The translations under genes and the position numbers were made by a program. The notes beneath the pieces are model-generated. The model had not been told where the DNA came from. It made no database searches and saw only the letters and a program-made list of their open reading frames with translations. From Candidatus Babeliales bacterium (GTDB lineage: Bacteria; Babelota; Babeliae; Babelales; Chromulinivoraceae), in contig JBAZWT010000006.1 of NCBI GenBank assembly GCA_041660205.1, forward strand, positions 6,462 through 70,461: a stretch of DNA of 64,000 nt. Reading direction: 5' to 3'. Below are positions 42,339-52,115 of this stretch, in pieces. Within the stretch, counting starts at the first letter, position 1; each line of letters begins with the position of its first letter.

Positions 42339-42846
42339 TGTTTTTTCCTGTTATTTCCTGTACTGTTTTGCCTCTTAATTTAGCAATATGTTTTACAGAT
42401 CGAAGCTTTGATAAAGCATTCAAAGTTGCTTTAACCACATTGATATTATTTGATGAACCAATTGATTTAGTCAAAATATCTTTAATACCAAGAGCTTCCA
42501 TTACCGCACGAACCGCTCCACCAGCAATAATTCCTGTACCTTTAGAGGCAGCTCGAATCACTACTTTACATGCTCCGTGATAACCTTCAACATTGTACGG
42601 AACAGTTGTGTTACGCATCGGAATTGTAATCCGTTGTTTATTTGCTCTTACAGTTGCTTTTGCAATAGCTGCAGAGACATCTTTGCCTTTGCCAATTGCT
42701 ATGCCCACGTTGCCTTGTTGGTCACCCGATACAACAAAAGCTGAAAACGCAAAACGTTTACCACCTTTAGTAACTTTGGTAACACGTCGCACGCTCACTG
42801 CTTTTTCAAAAGAGCCTTTTTCTTCCTGGATCTGTTTTTTTATCAT
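42322..42846 (-). CDS. rpsE: Small ribosomal subunit protein uS5
   Basis: 174 residues. Contains FAFSAFVVSGDQQGNVGIAI and the VVIRAASKGTGIIAGGAVR loop; the family role is decoding accuracy. Overlaps rplO by 17 bp. Confidence 0.97.
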   Translation of the reverse strand: MIKKQIQEEKGSFEKAVSVRRVTKVTKGGKRFAFSAFVVSGDQQGNVGIAIGKGKDVSAAIAKATVRANKQRITIPMRNTTVPYNVEGYHGACKVVIRAASKGTGIIAGGAVRAVMEALGIKDILTKSIGSSNNINVVKATLNALSKLRSVKHIAKLRGKTVQEITGKNNVAAE

Positions 42847-42869
42847 AATTTAATACCAACGTTTAAATG

Positions 42870-43235
42870 TTATATTTTCAATCCGCCTTCTCTAAGGCCT
42901 TCAGCCAAAGATTTGACGCGACCGTGATACAAATAGCTTCCTCGATCAAAGCAAGCAACATTAACGTTTGCTTCTAATGCTTTGCGAGCAAGGTCTAGTC
43001 CCACAGATTTTGCTATAGCCGTTTTATCAAGTTTTTCTGTTTTAGTTTTTAATGCTAAAACAGCTGATGATGAAGCTACGATTGTTTTTTGCATGCTGTC
43101 ATCAATCAATTGTGCATAAATATGATTATGACTTCTGAAAACAGATACTCTTGGATGTACTGATTTTGCTCGTAAAGCATTTCGCACACGCATTGCTCTG
43201 CGTTGACGTTTTTGCTGTATTTTCTTAATATTCAC
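42870..43235 (-). CDS. rplR: Large ribosomal subunit protein uL18
   Basis: 121 residues, 5S rRNA-binding. Typical RVSVFRSHNHIYAQLIDD, VGLDLARKALE and YHGRVKSLAEGLREGGL. Lies between rplF and rpsE. Confidence 0.97.
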   Translation of the reverse strand: MNIKKIQQKRQRRAMRVRNALRAKSVHPRVSVFRSHNHIYAQLIDDSMQKTIVASSSAVLALKTKTEKLDKTAIAKSVGLDLARKALEANVNVACFDRGSYLYHGRVKSLAEGLREGGLKI

Positions 43236-43269
43236 CTAAATGTCCTTTGCAATCTTTAATTAATCTTTG

Positions 43270-43803
43270 TTAATTTTTTCCTGTTTTTCTATGAATGATC
43301 TCATCTTGCAAACGAACACCCGTCCCTTTGTACGGTTCAGGTCTTCTTAAAGCACAAATACGTTGAGCAACGTCTCCAACCAAAAATTTACTTGTTGATC
43401 GAATATTTATTTTTTGACCTGTTTTGTCAATTACAACTGCAACGTCTGCAGGCAACTCAAAGTCAATTTTATGGCTATAGCCCAAAGAAAACACAATAGT
43501 ATTTCCTTTTAGCTCGCCCTTATATCCTAAACCAACAATAACAACGTTTTCAGCGAATTCATCTATTGAGCCCATTAATTCATTTGAAAGCAAAGCTCTA
43601 TGAAGTCCCCAAAAGTTATTATTTTTTTTATCTAGAGGGTTTGTAAGCTCTATTTTAAGAAAATCATTTTCAAGTTTCGCACGTAAACAATCTGGTAACA
43701 AGTATGTCCCTGATTTTTTTGCTCCCTTGTAAGAAACAGTTTGGCCATCTATTGTTACAGCAACATCTTTAGTGCTGATAGGTTTTCTACCAATTTTAGA
43801 CAT
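43270..43803 (-). CDS. rplF: Large ribosomal subunit protein uL6
   Basis: 177 residues with two L6 folds: MSKIGRKPISTKDVAVTI and the C-terminal KFLVGDVAQRICALRRPEPY-KGTG motif that contacts the sarcin-ricin loop. 15 bp after rpsH. Confidence 0.97.
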   Translation of the reverse strand: MSKIGRKPISTKDVAVTIDGQTVSYKGAKKSGTYLLPDCLRAKLENDFLKIELTNPLDKKNNNFWGLHRALLSNELMGSIDEFAENVVIVGLGYKGELKGNTIVFSLGYSHKIDFELPADVAVVIDKTGQKINIRSTSKFLVGDVAQRICALRRPEPYKGTGVRLQDEIIHRKTGKN

Positions 43804-43818
43804 ACACAGTTTCCTTTA

Positions 43819-44211
43819 TTACCAAATTGTACAAATTAATTCGCCGCCAACACGATGCTTCTTAGCAACCTGACCAGTCATAACACCCTTGCTAGTAGTT
43901 AAAATGCTTACGCCTAAACCACTAATAACAGGTTTGACATTGTCAACGCCAGTGTAAACACGACGACTTGGCTTACTGATACGAGTGATTTCATGAATCA
44001 CCGATTCGCCATCAACATACTTCAATACAATTTTGATATTTTTTTGCTCTAGCTGTTCTTCTACTAAAACATCTAAAACAAAACCTTCTTCTTTTAAGAT
44101 TTGAGCAATTTCATAACGAAGTCTTGAATAGCTAGTCTCAACAGAATGCTTTGACCTTACAATGCCATTTCGAACTATCGTTAAAAAATCTGCAATTACA
44201 TCTTTTGACAC
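43819..44211 (-). CDS. rpsH: Small ribosomal subunit protein uS8
   Basis: 130 residues. Typical DVIADFLTIVRNGIVRSK and GLGVSILTTSKGVMTGQVAK-KHRVGGE end. It binds central-domain 16S rRNA and, in E. coli, represses the spc operon. Confidence 0.97.
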   Translation of the reverse strand: MSKDVIADFLTIVRNGIVRSKHSVETSYSRLRYEIAQILKEEGFVLDVLVEEQLEQKNIKIVLKYVDGESVIHEITRISKPSRRVYTGVDNVKPVISGLGVSILTTSKGVMTGQVAKKHRVGGELICTIW

Positions 44212-44235
44212 ATTAATCCCTTATCGTAACCAAAT

Positions 44236-44541
44236 TTACCAGCTTGCTTTTTTCACACCAGGCAAAAGCCCATTTGAAGCAAGTTCTCTGAAAACAATCC
44301 TAGAAACACCAAAAAATCCAATATATCCACGAGGACGTCCTGTTTGTGAACAACGTTTTTTCAAACGAGCAGGACTTGAATTTCTTGGAAGATCTGTAAG
44401 CGTTGCTTGAGCAGCCAAACGTTCTTCAAGAGAAACCTTTGTATTGCTCACAATTTTTTTCAACGCACTTCTTTTTTCTTTGAACTTTGCAACGAGACGG
44501 TCTCGTTTTTTATCGCGTTCTACGACAGACGTTTTTGACAT
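44236..44541 (-). CDS. rpsN: Small ribosomal subunit protein uS14 (long, zinc-free form)
   Basis: 101 residues. The long form lacks the CxxC zinc motif and has [20 protein letters not shown] plus [20 protein letters not shown]. 7 bp downstream of rplE. Confidence 0.97.
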   Translation of the reverse strand: MSKTSVVERDKKRDRLVAKFKEKRSALKKIVSNTKVSLEERLAAQATLTDLPRNSSPARLKKRCSQTGRPRGYIGFFGVSRIVFRELASNGLLPGVKKASW

Positions 44542-44548
44542 ATATTAC

Positions 44549-44989
44549 CTATTTACTTTCTTGAACAAAAGGCATACCAAAACTTTTCAATAATGCATAT
44601 GCATGTTTTGGATCTTTTGTGGTCGTTTCAATTGAAATATTTAAACCAAATACTTTGCTTGATGTTTCATAATCAACTTCAGGAAAAATAACCCATTCTT
44701 TAATACCAAGGTTATAATTTCCAGAATTATCAAATTTTGCAGAAACGCCCCTAAAATCTCGCACCATAGGTAGCGACAAATTAATCAATCTATCTAAAAA
44801 TTCGTACATACGTTGTCTTCTTAAAGTTACCATAACTCCAAGAGGCATACCTTCTCGAATTTTAAAACCTGCAATAGATTTTTTCGCAATTGTTTTGACC
44901 GCAGCTTGACCAGCAATCATCGTCAAAATTTTTTGAACACTTTGCAAAATCTTACTGTCAGCAACCGCTTCTTTAACACCAATGTTCAA
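44549..44989 (-). CDS. rplE: Large ribosomal subunit protein uL5, main 3' part (gene frameshifted)
   Basis: This frame encodes the L5 body: KSIAGFKIREGMPLGVMVTL, RRQRMYEFLDRLINL and the FPEVDYETSS C-terminus. The apparent start is a TTG inside the conserved strand KIVLNIGV; a true L5 has about 35 more residues at its N-terminus. These are found in another frame at 44986-45108, so one base is missing at the T-run 44995-44998 (AAAA on the coding strand). With that base restored the protein would be 186 residues, a normal size. L5 binds 5S rRNA and is essential, which makes a sequencing or assembly error the likeliest cause; see findings. Confidence 0.93.
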   Translation of the reverse strand: MNIGVKEAVADSKILQSVQKILTMIAGQAAVKTIAKKSIAGFKIREGMPLGVMVTLRRQRMYEFLDRLINLSLPMVRDFRGVSAKFDNSGNYNLGIKEWVIFPEVDYETSSKVFGLNISIETTTKDPKHAYALLKSFGMPFVQESK

Positions 44990-45108
44990 AACGATTTTGA
45001 AATCTTAGGAGTCTGCATTACATTCCCCAAACCTAACTCTTTATGTAAATCAAGAGCAAGCTTTTCATTGTATAAGACTTCTAATCGAGCTTTTTTGAGA
45101 CTATTCAC
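44986..45108 (-). pseudogene. rplE: 5' fragment of rplE in a shifted frame
   Basis: From the GTG at 45108 (with AAGGGA upstream) it reads VNSLKKARLEVLYNEKLALD, continues HKELGLGNVMQTPKIS, then hits TGA at 44986. This is the L5 N-terminus, as it sits between rplX and the rest of rplE and continues into KIVLNIGV if one A is added to the AAAA run. Drawn separately because of the frame break. Confidence 0.85.
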
Positions 45109-45141
45109 TTTTAAATTCCCTTTGCTGGCCTTGCGGATATT

Positions 45142-45414
45142 TTATGAAATCCGTTTAATCTTATTAACTCGTACCGGTTTTCCTGTCATTGCATCAACGG
45201 GCATAACGTTAGATGCATTGATAAAGGCTTCGCGTTTTTGTATTCCAGCAACATCGCCTTGACGACGAGCTTTTACGTGCTTGGTAACAATATTTACGCC
45301 TTCAACTTTAATTCTACCAAACTTTTTGCAAAGTTCTAGAATTTCGCCTACTTTTCCTTTATCTTTTCCAGTAACTACCTGAACTTTGTCGTTTTTTTTC
45401 AATTGATTTTTCAT
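45142..45414 (-). CDS. rplX: Large ribosomal subunit protein uL24
   Basis: 90 residues with the KOW motif VQVVTGKDKGKVGEILE and VKARRQGDVAGIQKREAFI. An early 50S assembly initiator. 33 bp before the rplE start. Confidence 0.97.
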   Translation of the reverse strand: MKNQLKKNDKVQVVTGKDKGKVGEILELCKKFGRIKVEGVNIVTKHVKARRQGDVAGIQKREAFINASNVMPVDAMTGKPVRVNKIKRIS

Positions 45415-45423
45415 CTGTTTTCC

Positions 45424-45789
45424 CTACAAAACTTCTGGAGCCGAAGAAACAATTTTCGCTTGACCAGTTGCACGAATTTCACGAGCAACAGGACCGAAAA
45501 TTCGAGTTCCTAACATTTTACCGTCTTTTAAGATAACCCCAGCGTTTTCACTAAAACGTATGTAAGTTCCATCCGCACGACGAAGTTCTTTTCTTGTTCG
45601 AACGATCATAACATCGACGATATCACCTTTTTTGACCATGCCTTGTGGTATTGCTACCTTAACAGAACATTTCACGATATCACCAATAAATGCGTATCTT
45701 TTGCGAGTGCCTCCAACCAAGTGAAAACATTTCAATAGTTTAGCACCAGAATTATCAGCAACCTTTAAAAAGGATTCTTTTTGTATCAT
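45424..45789 (-). CDS. rplN: Large ribosomal subunit protein uL14
   Basis: 121 residues: [39 protein letters not shown] and the [19 protein letters not shown] end. Stands between rpsQ and rplX. Confidence 0.98.
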   Translation of the reverse strand: MIQKESFLKVADNSGAKLLKCFHLVGGTRKRYAFIGDIVKCSVKVAIPQGMVKKGDIVDVMIVRTRKELRRADGTYIRFSENAGVILKDGKMLGTRIFGPVAREIRATGQAKIVSSAPEVL

Positions 45790-45798
45790 GCGTTTACC

Positions 45799-46044
45799 TT
45801 AACTAATAACTCGGTGTAGATACATATATTTTGTTTTCGACTTAGGAGCACCTTCAAAAAACTCTACACGATCTCCAATTTTTGCTACTTCTTCTGGATC
45901 ATGTACTTTGTAATTTTTGACAGTTCTAACAATTTTTTGAAACTTCTCATGTTTGAATGCTCGCTCATAAGAAACAACTATTGTTTTATTCATTTTGTCA
46001 GAGATTACAACTCCGCTCAAAAACTTTTTATTACTGGTCGCCAT
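45799..46044 (-). CDS. rpsQ: Small ribosomal subunit protein uS17
   Basis: 81 residues, OB fold: SGVVISDKMNKTIVVSYERA and RVEFFEGAPKSKTKYMYLHR. Its start overlaps the end of rpmC by 14 bp. Confidence 0.96.
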   Translation of the reverse strand: MATSNKKFLSGVVISDKMNKTIVVSYERAFKHEKFQKIVRTVKNYKVHDPEEVAKIGDRVEFFEGAPKSKTKYMYLHRVIS

Positions 46045-46240
46045 GTAATTCCTTTTGTCTTAAGAATGTTAACGCACAAGCTAAGCTTCTACGTAAACTT
46101 CTTGCAAGAGCTGTGTTTTTTTCAGGAGTTGAAAACTTTTTCATTCTCAATAAAAACATCTCTTTGCGTATTTCTTCTGCTCGAATCTTTAATGGCTCTA
46201 CAGCCATTTGTTTTAATTCGTTTTTTATATTCTTTTGCAT
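46031..46240 (-). CDS. rpmC: Large ribosomal subunit protein uL29
   Basis: 69 residues, two helices near the exit tunnel; EPLKIRAEEIRKEMFLLRMK is the family region. It lies between rplP (2 bp) and rpsQ (14-bp overlap). Confidence 0.93.
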   Translation of the reverse strand: MQKNIKNELKQMAVEPLKIRAEEIRKEMFLLRMKKFSTPEKNTALARSLRRSLACALTFLRQKELHGDQ

Positions 46241-46242
46241 GA

Positions 46243-46653
46243 TTAAACTTCCTTTCTTACAAACTTTGTTTTCATTGGAAGTTTATAAGAAGCCATTCTA
46301 AAAATTTCTTTTGCTGTTGCTTCATCTACATCGCCAAGTTCACAAATAACTCGTCCACGCTTTACTACAGCAACCCAAAATTCTGGATTTCCTTTACCTT
46401 TACCCATACGAGTTTCAATTGGTTTTTTACTAACAGGTTTGTCAGGAAACACTCTTAAAAAGAATTTTCCAACCTTTTTTATTCTACGAGCAACGGTAAC
46501 ACGCACAGATTCAATTTGCTGGGCTGTTAACCAAACTGGCTCAACAGCTTCAAGACCAAATTCTCCGAACGCAACTGTACGAGCTCCCTTAGAAATACCG
46601 GTCATTCTTCCACGGTGTGATTTTCTAAATTTTACTTTTTTTGGCATCAACAT
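46243..46653 (-). CDS. rplP: Large ribosomal subunit protein uL16
   Basis: 136 residues with [15 protein letters not shown], the [20 protein letters not shown] segment and [24 protein letters not shown] at the start gives two possible ATGs, 46653 or 46647; family members begin ML(M)PK, so both are possible. Placed between rpsC and rpmC. Confidence 0.97.
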   Translation of the reverse strand: MLMPKKVKFRKSHRGRMTGISKGARTVAFGEFGLEAVEPVWLTAQQIESVRVTVARRIKKVGKFFLRVFPDKPVSKKPIETRMGKGKGNPEFWVAVVKRGRVICELGDVDEATAKEIFRMASYKLPMKTKFVRKEV

Positions 46654-46670
46654 GGCTTATTCTTTCTGTT

Positions 46671-47315
46671 TTATTTTGTTTGGTATTCGCCAACACAGAT
46701 CCAAACTTTGACCCCAATAACTCCCATTACGGTATATGATCGAGCATATCCATAACTAATATCAGCACGAAGCGTATGAAGAGGTACAGATCCAACTCTT
46801 GACCATTCAGCGCGAGCAATTTCAGCTCCGTTCAAACGACCTTTACAGCAAATTTTAATCCCTCGAGCACCAGCTCTCATAGCAGATGTCGTAGCTTTTT
46901 TCATAAGCTTTTTAAAGTTTGCACGTTGTTCAAGTTGACTTGCTATACTTTTTGCTACTAAAACAGCGTCAAGCTCTGGAGTTCTTACTTCTTCAACAGA
47001 AATATCAACACCACTCACTTGAAGCATGCTTGCTAAATTTTTTCTTAAAACATCAACTTCTTGACCTTTTTTCCCGATAACAATTCCGGGACGAGCAGAA
47101 TGAACAATAACTTTGACGACCCCGCCAGTTTTTTTTATTTCAATTCTTGCTACTTCAGCCTTACTGAGACTTTTTTCTAAATATTTTCTAATTATTAAAT
47201 CATCACGGAGTTCTTTAGCGTAAGATCCTTTTACGGAACTTCTTGGAAACCACTGAGCATCCCAGTCTCTATAAACTCCGACACGAAATCCTATCGGATT
47301 AACCTTTTGACCCAT
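46671..47315 (-). CDS. rpsC: Small ribosomal subunit protein uS3
   Basis: 214 residues. KH domain (VHSARPGIVIGKKGQEVD) and C-terminal S3 part (GARGIKICCKGRLNGAEIAR, then EWSRVGSVPLHTLRADI). Starts MGQKVNPIGFRVG. Confidence 0.98.
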   Translation of the reverse strand: MGQKVNPIGFRVGVYRDWDAQWFPRSSVKGSYAKELRDDLIIRKYLEKSLSKAEVARIEIKKTGGVVKVIVHSARPGIVIGKKGQEVDVLRKNLASMLQVSGVDISVEEVRTPELDAVLVAKSIASQLEQRANFKKLMKKATTSAMRAGARGIKICCKGRLNGAEIARAEWSRVGSVPLHTLRADISYGYARSYTVMGVIGVKVWICVGEYQTK

Positions 47316-47340
47316 AAAGTTTTCCTCTCAATCAATCTAT

Positions 47341-47691
47341 TTATTGTTTTTCAACGTCTATACGCTTCAATACAATCGTGATATGGCTTAGTCTTTTTCT
47401 CAAAACCATAGAACGTCCCATTGCAGACGGTTTAAAATATTTATAAGCTGGCCCCTGATCGACACGAACTTCTTCAATTCTTAAGTCTTTAGGAGCGATA
47501 TCTTCTTGCCGATTGCGCGCATTTGCAATAGCAGATTCAAGAAGTTTTGTTACAGGTAACGATTTTTTAAGTCCGTATACTTTTAACCAGCCCAATGCAT
47601 ATTGAGCATTTTTTCCACGTATAACATCTACAATTGGTCGCAATTTATACGGTGATCGTTTGATAAATTTTGCCGACGCTTTAAAATCCAT
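47341..47691 (-). CDS. rplV: Large ribosomal subunit protein uL22
   Basis: 116 residues. It has RSPYKLRPIVDVIRGKNAQY and the tunnel-lining hairpin; the C-terminal end is RLSHITIVLKRIDVEKQ. Between rpsS and rpsC. Confidence 0.97.
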   Translation of the reverse strand: MDFKASAKFIKRSPYKLRPIVDVIRGKNAQYALGWLKVYGLKKSLPVTKLLESAIANARNRQEDIAPKDLRIEEVRVDQGPAYKYFKPSAMGRSMVLRKRLSHITIVLKRIDVEKQ

Positions 47692-47759
47692 GTCTTACCC
47701 ATTTATTAATCATACTATTATTTTAACAAAATGCAGCAGCAACTCAAGAAAAACATCCA

Positions 47760-48047
47760 TTACGATTTTGAAACCGTACTTGTTTGACGTTGTCCACTAT
47801 GCATTTTAAATGTTCTAGTTGGAGCAAACTCACCTAAATGATGCCCAACCATGTTTTCGCTTACCAATACTTCAACAAATTTTTTGCCATTGTGTACTGC
47901 AAATGTCAGCCCAACAAATTCTGGTAAAATTGTGCTTCTTCGCGACCAAGTTTTAATAACTTCACGCTTAGAACTTTCTTTTACTTTTTCGACTTTTTTC
48001 ATAACTGAAGGGTCCACAAAAGGACCTTTTTTTGCCGATCTAGCCAT
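47760..48047 (-). CDS. rpsS: Small ribosomal subunit protein uS19
   Basis: 95 residues. [39 protein letters not shown] and [11 protein letters not shown] define the family. 28 bp after rplB. Confidence 0.98.
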   Translation of the reverse strand: MARSAKKGPFVDPSVMKKVEKVKESSKREVIKTWSRRSTILPEFVGLTFAVHNGKKFVEVLVSENMVGHHLGEFAPTRTFKMHSGQRQTSTVSKS

Positions 48048-48075
48048 AGCTCACTTCCACGTATTTTTGAAGACC

Positions 48076-48891
48076 TTATTTACGTCTTCTAATAATTAAC
48101 ACATCTTTTTTACGACGAGTTCTTGTTCCTTTACATCCTTTACCCCAAGGAGTAACTGGATGAGAACCAGATTTCGATCTTCCTTCACCACCACCATGTG
48201 GGTGATCAACAGGGTTCATAGCCATACCACGAACTGAAGGTCTCCATCCAAGTTGACGAGTTCGTCCAGCTTTACCCCAAGAAATATTCTTGTAATCAGC
48301 GTTTCCGAGAACTCCAACTGTAGCCCAACAATCTAAGTTCAACATGCGAACTTCGTTTGAAGGCATTTTTAACGTCGCAAAATTTTCATCTTTTGCAATA
48401 ATCTGAGCTGATGTTCCTGCGCTACGCGCAAGTTTTCCGCCAGAATTTGGTCTCATTTCAATATTGTGGATAAAAAATCCAGCAGGAATACGACGAATAG
48501 GTAAGCAATTACCAACCTTCGGCTCAACGTTTGCTCCTGCAATAACAGAACTGCCTTCTTTCAAAGTTTCTGGTAGCAAGATATAACGTTTATCTCCATT
48601 TTTATAAAAAACTAATCCAAGATGCACGTTACGATTTGGATCATACTCAAGTGATTGAATAATTCCTTCTACATCGCGTACAGATCGTTGAAAATCAACT
48701 ATTCTATACTTCTTATCTGCACCACCACCTCTATGACGAACCGTAATTCGACCATAAGCATTTCTTCCACCCTTTTTACGTAATCCAATAGTAAGACTTT
48801 TTAAAGGCTTTTCTTTTGAAAGATGAGACGTATCAATGAATGTTTGAAATCGTAAAGAAGCGTTTCTTGGTTTTCTCGCAACAATTGCCAT
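48076..48891 (-). CDS. rplB: Large ribosomal subunit protein uL2
   Basis: 271 residues. RHRGGGADKKYRIVDFQR and the peptidyl-transferase-centre segment RGMAMNPVDHPHGGGEGRS are present, with the conserved histidine in HPHGGG. 9 bp after rplW. Confidence 0.98.
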   Translation of the reverse strand: MAIVARKPRNASLRFQTFIDTSHLSKEKPLKSLTIGLRKKGGRNAYGRITVRHRGGGADKKYRIVDFQRSVRDVEGIIQSLEYDPNRNVHLGLVFYKNGDKRYILLPETLKEGSSVIAGANVEPKVGNCLPIRRIPAGFFIHNIEMRPNSGGKLARSAGTSAQIIAKDENFATLKMPSNEVRMLNLDCWATVGVLGNADYKNISWGKAGRTRQLGWRPSVRGMAMNPVDHPHGGGEGRSKSGSHPVTPWGKGCKGTRTRRKKDVLIIRRRK

Positions 48892-48900
48892 ACAAAATCC

Positions 48901-49266
48901 TTAACTGTTTTCATTTAAGCGAGAAGCAGAACCTTGCAACTTCTCTGCATTTTCATGCCCAACTGACATAGCTGCATCACCAAAAAGATTCAATTCATGA
49001 CCTTTTTTAAGAGTTATGACTGCAACTTTTCGCAAATTATCAAAGCTTACATTTTTCGTTTTAGAAAGCTTACGCTTTCCTTTACGAACTATAACATTCA
49101 CAGATTCAACTTCAACGTTAAAAAGTTTATGCATAGCTTGTGCGATCAATGATTTGTTAGCTTCTGGATGCACTTCTAATGTGATTTTTTTCAATGTTTG
49201 ATGTAATCGGTATGCTTTGTTAGAGACTACCGGTCCAACAATAATATTAAAGATGCTTAATTCCAT
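48901..49266 (-). CDS. rplW: Large ribosomal subunit protein uL23
   Basis: 121 residues, about 20 longer than usual because of a C-terminal Ala/Ser/Asn-rich tail ([19 protein letters not shown]). The core [20 protein letters not shown] is typical. Its start overlaps the end of rplD by 10 bp. Docking site for trigger factor and SRP at the tunnel exit. Confidence 0.96.
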   Translation of the reverse strand: MELSIFNIIVGPVVSNKAYRLHQTLKKITLEVHPEANKSLIAQAMHKLFNVEVESVNVIVRKGKRKLSKTKNVSFDNLRKVAVITLKKGHELNLFGDAAMSVGHENAEKLQGSASRLNENS

Positions 49267-49919
49267 TTTGCCACCATATCTTTAAACATGCCAATGTCTT
49301 TTTGCAACACAACGATGCAATTTCCTAAAGAAAGTTCATACGCATTAACATCATCAAAACTTAATACTTGAACATAGTTCAAATTGTTCATTGATGCCCA
49401 ATGTGTAAAATCTTCTCGAGGTAAAAACAGCGTTACTTTTTTGTCCATCAAACCAGCATTTGAAAATGCTTTATGAGCTAATGCCGTTGAAGGTTTTTCT
49501 CCAGGCAATGTCCAATCAAAAGCAAATAAATTGCCTCGGTTTGCATACGACGCCATACACGCTGAAAGTACTTGGCTTTTGTTCTTTTTGTTAATTTTCA
49601 AACTTCTAACGCGGGGTTGCGGACCAAAGATAACGCCACCACTTCTCCATAATGGAGATCGTGCGCTACCAGCACGAGCACGTCCAGTTCCTTTTTGTTT
49701 CCAAGGTTTTTTATTTGAAAACGAAATTTCACCACGTGATTTGCAGCCAACAGTTCCTTGGCGCCAATTTTGCATTAACGCTCGAACCCATACCGCATAG
49801 CTCACTTCTGCATTATGCTCAACAACAAGACCTAGATCCTGAACAGAGATTTTAGTAAGAGAACTTGCTACCTGGTTTGCATCATTTGAATTCATTTTTT
49901 TATCAATTTGCTTATTCAT
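49257..49919 (-). CDS. rplD: Large ribosomal subunit protein uL4
   Basis: 220 residues with the tunnel loop: [31 protein letters not shown]. In E. coli L4 also represses the S10 operon; no leader could be recognised here. Between rplC (3 bp) and rplW. Confidence 0.97.
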   Translation of the reverse strand: MNKQIDKKMNSNDANQVASSLTKISVQDLGLVVEHNAEVSYAVWVRALMQNWRQGTVGCKSRGEISFSNKKPWKQKGTGRARAGSARSPLWRSGGVIFGPQPRVRSLKINKKNKSQVLSACMASYANRGNLFAFDWTLPGEKPSTALAHKAFSNAGLMDKKVTLFLPREDFTHWASMNNLNYVQVLSFDDVNAYELSLGNCIVVLQKDIGMFKDMVAKWN

Positions 49920-49922
49920 CTT

Positions 49923-50546
49923 TTACCCATTCTTACGAACGTATACTAAGTCACCAGGCTTTCCAGCCATAGCACCCTTAATCAGAATAAGATTATCTTG
50001 AGGTACAACTTGTACAACTTCAAGGCCTCTTACTGTTTTACGCGTTACACCCATATGACCAGCCATCTTTTTACCTTTGATAACTTTCCCTTGTGAACGC
50101 ATGAAGCTGATACTTCCCGGTCGTCTTCCCAACATTGAACCATGACTTGCCACGCCGCCTGTAAATTTATGTCGACGCATTACACCTGCAAAGCCACAAC
50201 CCTTTGTTGTTCCCATAACGTTAACAATATCTTTTGCTTTCACAATGTTTGAAAAATCAAATGACTGACCCACTAAGATATCATCCGATACTAGATCAAC
50301 TAAAATTTCTTTCACCCAACGAAAATACTTTGATTTTTGTTTGAGCCAATCTTCATGAAACTGTGCACTTTGATGCTTTTCACGAATATATGCAACCTGA
50401 ATTGCATTATATCCATCTTTGGCATGGGTTTTAATTTGAGAAACAACCCACCAAGAAGCATCAACAGCGGTTACTGGGACGACTTTATTGTCTTCAGAAA
50501 AGACCTGAGTCATTCCTACCTTGCGGCCCCAAAAACCATTAACCAT
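49923..50546 (-). CDS. rplC: Large ribosomal subunit protein uL3
   Basis: 207 residues. GRKVGMTQVFSEDNKVVPVT start, and the GVMRRHKFTGGVASHGSMLG-RRPGSI and GKKMAGHMG motifs; Gln in RSQGKV sits where other L3s are methylated. 14 bp after rpsJ. Confidence 0.97.
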   Translation of the reverse strand: MVNGFWGRKVGMTQVFSEDNKVVPVTAVDASWWVVSQIKTHAKDGYNAIQVAYIREKHQSAQFHEDWLKQKSKYFRWVKEILVDLVSDDILVGQSFDFSNIVKAKDIVNVMGTTKGCGFAGVMRRHKFTGGVASHGSMLGRRPGSISFMRSQGKVIKGKKMAGHMGVTRKTVRGLEVVQVVPQDNLILIKGAMAGKPGDLVYVRKNG

Positions 50547-50560
50547 AATAACCCTTTGTT

Positions 50561-50866
50561 TTACTTAATTTCAACATCAACACCAGCAGAAATATTCAGC
50601 TTCATCAATGCAGCCATAGTCTGGTCTGACGGTGAAATCATTTCTAAAATCCGCTTGTGTGTAATAATTTCGAATTGCTCACGAGATTTTTTATCGATAT
50701 GCGGAGAACGCAACACAGTAAAACATCGCTTTTTATTTGGCAAAGGAACAGGACCGACAAGGTCGGTTCCTGTTTTTTTAGCCGTCATAGCAATTTCTTT
50801 TACTGCTTTATCAAGTAATTGATGATCGTAAGATTTTAATGTTAATCTAATTTTCTGTTTTTTCAT
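50561..50866 (-). CDS. rpsJ: Small ribosomal subunit protein uS10
   Basis: 101 residues: [49 protein letters not shown]. Its place right after tuf joins the str and S10 blocks into one operon. Confidence 0.98.
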   Translation of the reverse strand: MKKQKIRLTLKSYDHQLLDKAVKEIAMTAKKTGTDLVGPVPLPNKKRCFTVLRSPHIDKKSREQFEIITHKRILEMISPSDQTMAALMKLNISAGVDVEIK

Positions 50867-50883
50867 CTATCTTCCAATCACAA

Positions 50884-52077
50884 TTACGAAATAATTTCTG
50901 TAACGATTCCAGATCCAACAGTTCTTCCACCTTCTCTGATCGCGAATCGTAAATCTTTTTCCATCGCAATTGGAGAAATAAGTTCAATATCTAAAACAAC
51001 GTTGTCACCAGGCATTACCATTTCACGCCCAGCAGGCAATGTAACAACACCAGTTACGTCAGTTGTTCTAAAATAAAACTGAGGGCGGTAGTTACTAAAG
51101 AATGAACTGTGTCGTCCACCTTCTTCTTTGCTCAAGATATAAACTTGACCTCTGAATTTTTTATGTGGAGTAATAGAACCTGGTTTAGCAATAACCATTC
51201 CACGAACAATATCTTCTTTTTTAACACCACGAAGAAGGAGACCAGCATTATCACCAGCTTGACCTTCAGCAAGTTCTTTTTTAAACATTTCAATACCAGT
51301 GACAGTTGTATCAATAGCTTTGTCGTTTAGACCAACTAATTGAACAGCTTCACCAATTTTGACTTTACCTTTTTCAATTCTTCCTGTCGCAACAGTACCA
51401 CGACCAGCGATAGAAAAAACACCTTCAACAGGCATTAAGAAAGGTTTGTCAATATCACGTTTTGGAAGTGGAATATAATTATCAACAGCTTCCATTAATT
51501 TCTCAATCGCTTGAGATCCAAGTTCGCCTGTATCGCCTTGAAGCGCTTTAAGAGCCGAGCCTCGAATAATAGGAGTTTCATCACCAGGGAAATCATATTT
51601 TTTCAACAAATCTCTGATTTCTTCTTCTACCATGTCAACCATCTCTAGATCATCAACCATGTCAACTTTATTCAAGAAAACAACGAGTGAAGGAACGTTA
51701 ACGTTCTTAGCAAGAAGAATGTGTTCACGAGTTTGAGGCATAGGTCCATCTGCCGCAGAAACAACCAAAATAGCTCCATCCATTTGAGCAGCACCTGTGA
51801 TCATGTTTTTTACATAGTCAGCGTGCCCAGGACAGTCAACGTGTGCGTAATGACGATTAGCTGTTTCATACTCAACGTGTGAAGTCGCAATCGTAATACC
51901 ACGCGCTTTTTCTTCTGGCGCATTATCAATCTCACCAAAAGCTCTTGCTTTTGCCCAACCTTTTTTTGCTAGTACTGTAGTAATCGCCGCAGTCAAAGTT
52001 GTTTTACCATGATCAACGTGACCGATAGTACCAACGTTTACGTGCGGTTTACTACGAACAAATGTATCTTTTGCCAT
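50884..52077 (-). CDS. tuf: Elongation factor Tu
   Basis: 397 residues; carries aminoacyl-tRNA to the ribosome. G motifs: GHVDHGKT (19-26), [12 protein letters not shown]. Domains II and III follow with [19 protein letters not shown] and [20 protein letters not shown]. Only one copy is in the window. Lies between fusA (38 bp) and rpsJ (17 bp). Confidence 0.98.
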   Translation of the reverse strand: MAKDTFVRSKPHVNVGTIGHVDHGKTTLTAAITTVLAKKGWAKARAFGEIDNAPEEKARGITIATSHVEYETANRHYAHVDCPGHADYVKNMITGAAQMDGAILVVSAADGPMPQTREHILLAKNVNVPSLVVFLNKVDMVDDLEMVDMVEEEIRDLLKKYDFPGDETPIIRGSALKALQGDTGELGSQAIEKLMEAVDNYIPLPKRDIDKPFLMPVEGVFSIAGRGTVATGRIEKGKVKIGEAVQLVGLNDKAIDTTVTGIEMFKKELAEGQAGDNAGLLLRGVKKEDIVRGMVIAKPGSITPHKKFRGQVYILSKEEGGRHSSFFSNYRPQFYFRTTDVTGVVTLPAGREMVMPGDNVVLDIELISPIAMEKDLRFAIREGGRTVGSGIVTEIIS

Positions 52078-52115
52078 AATTTCTCCTGAAACACACTTTT
52101 ATTAATTAAACCTAT

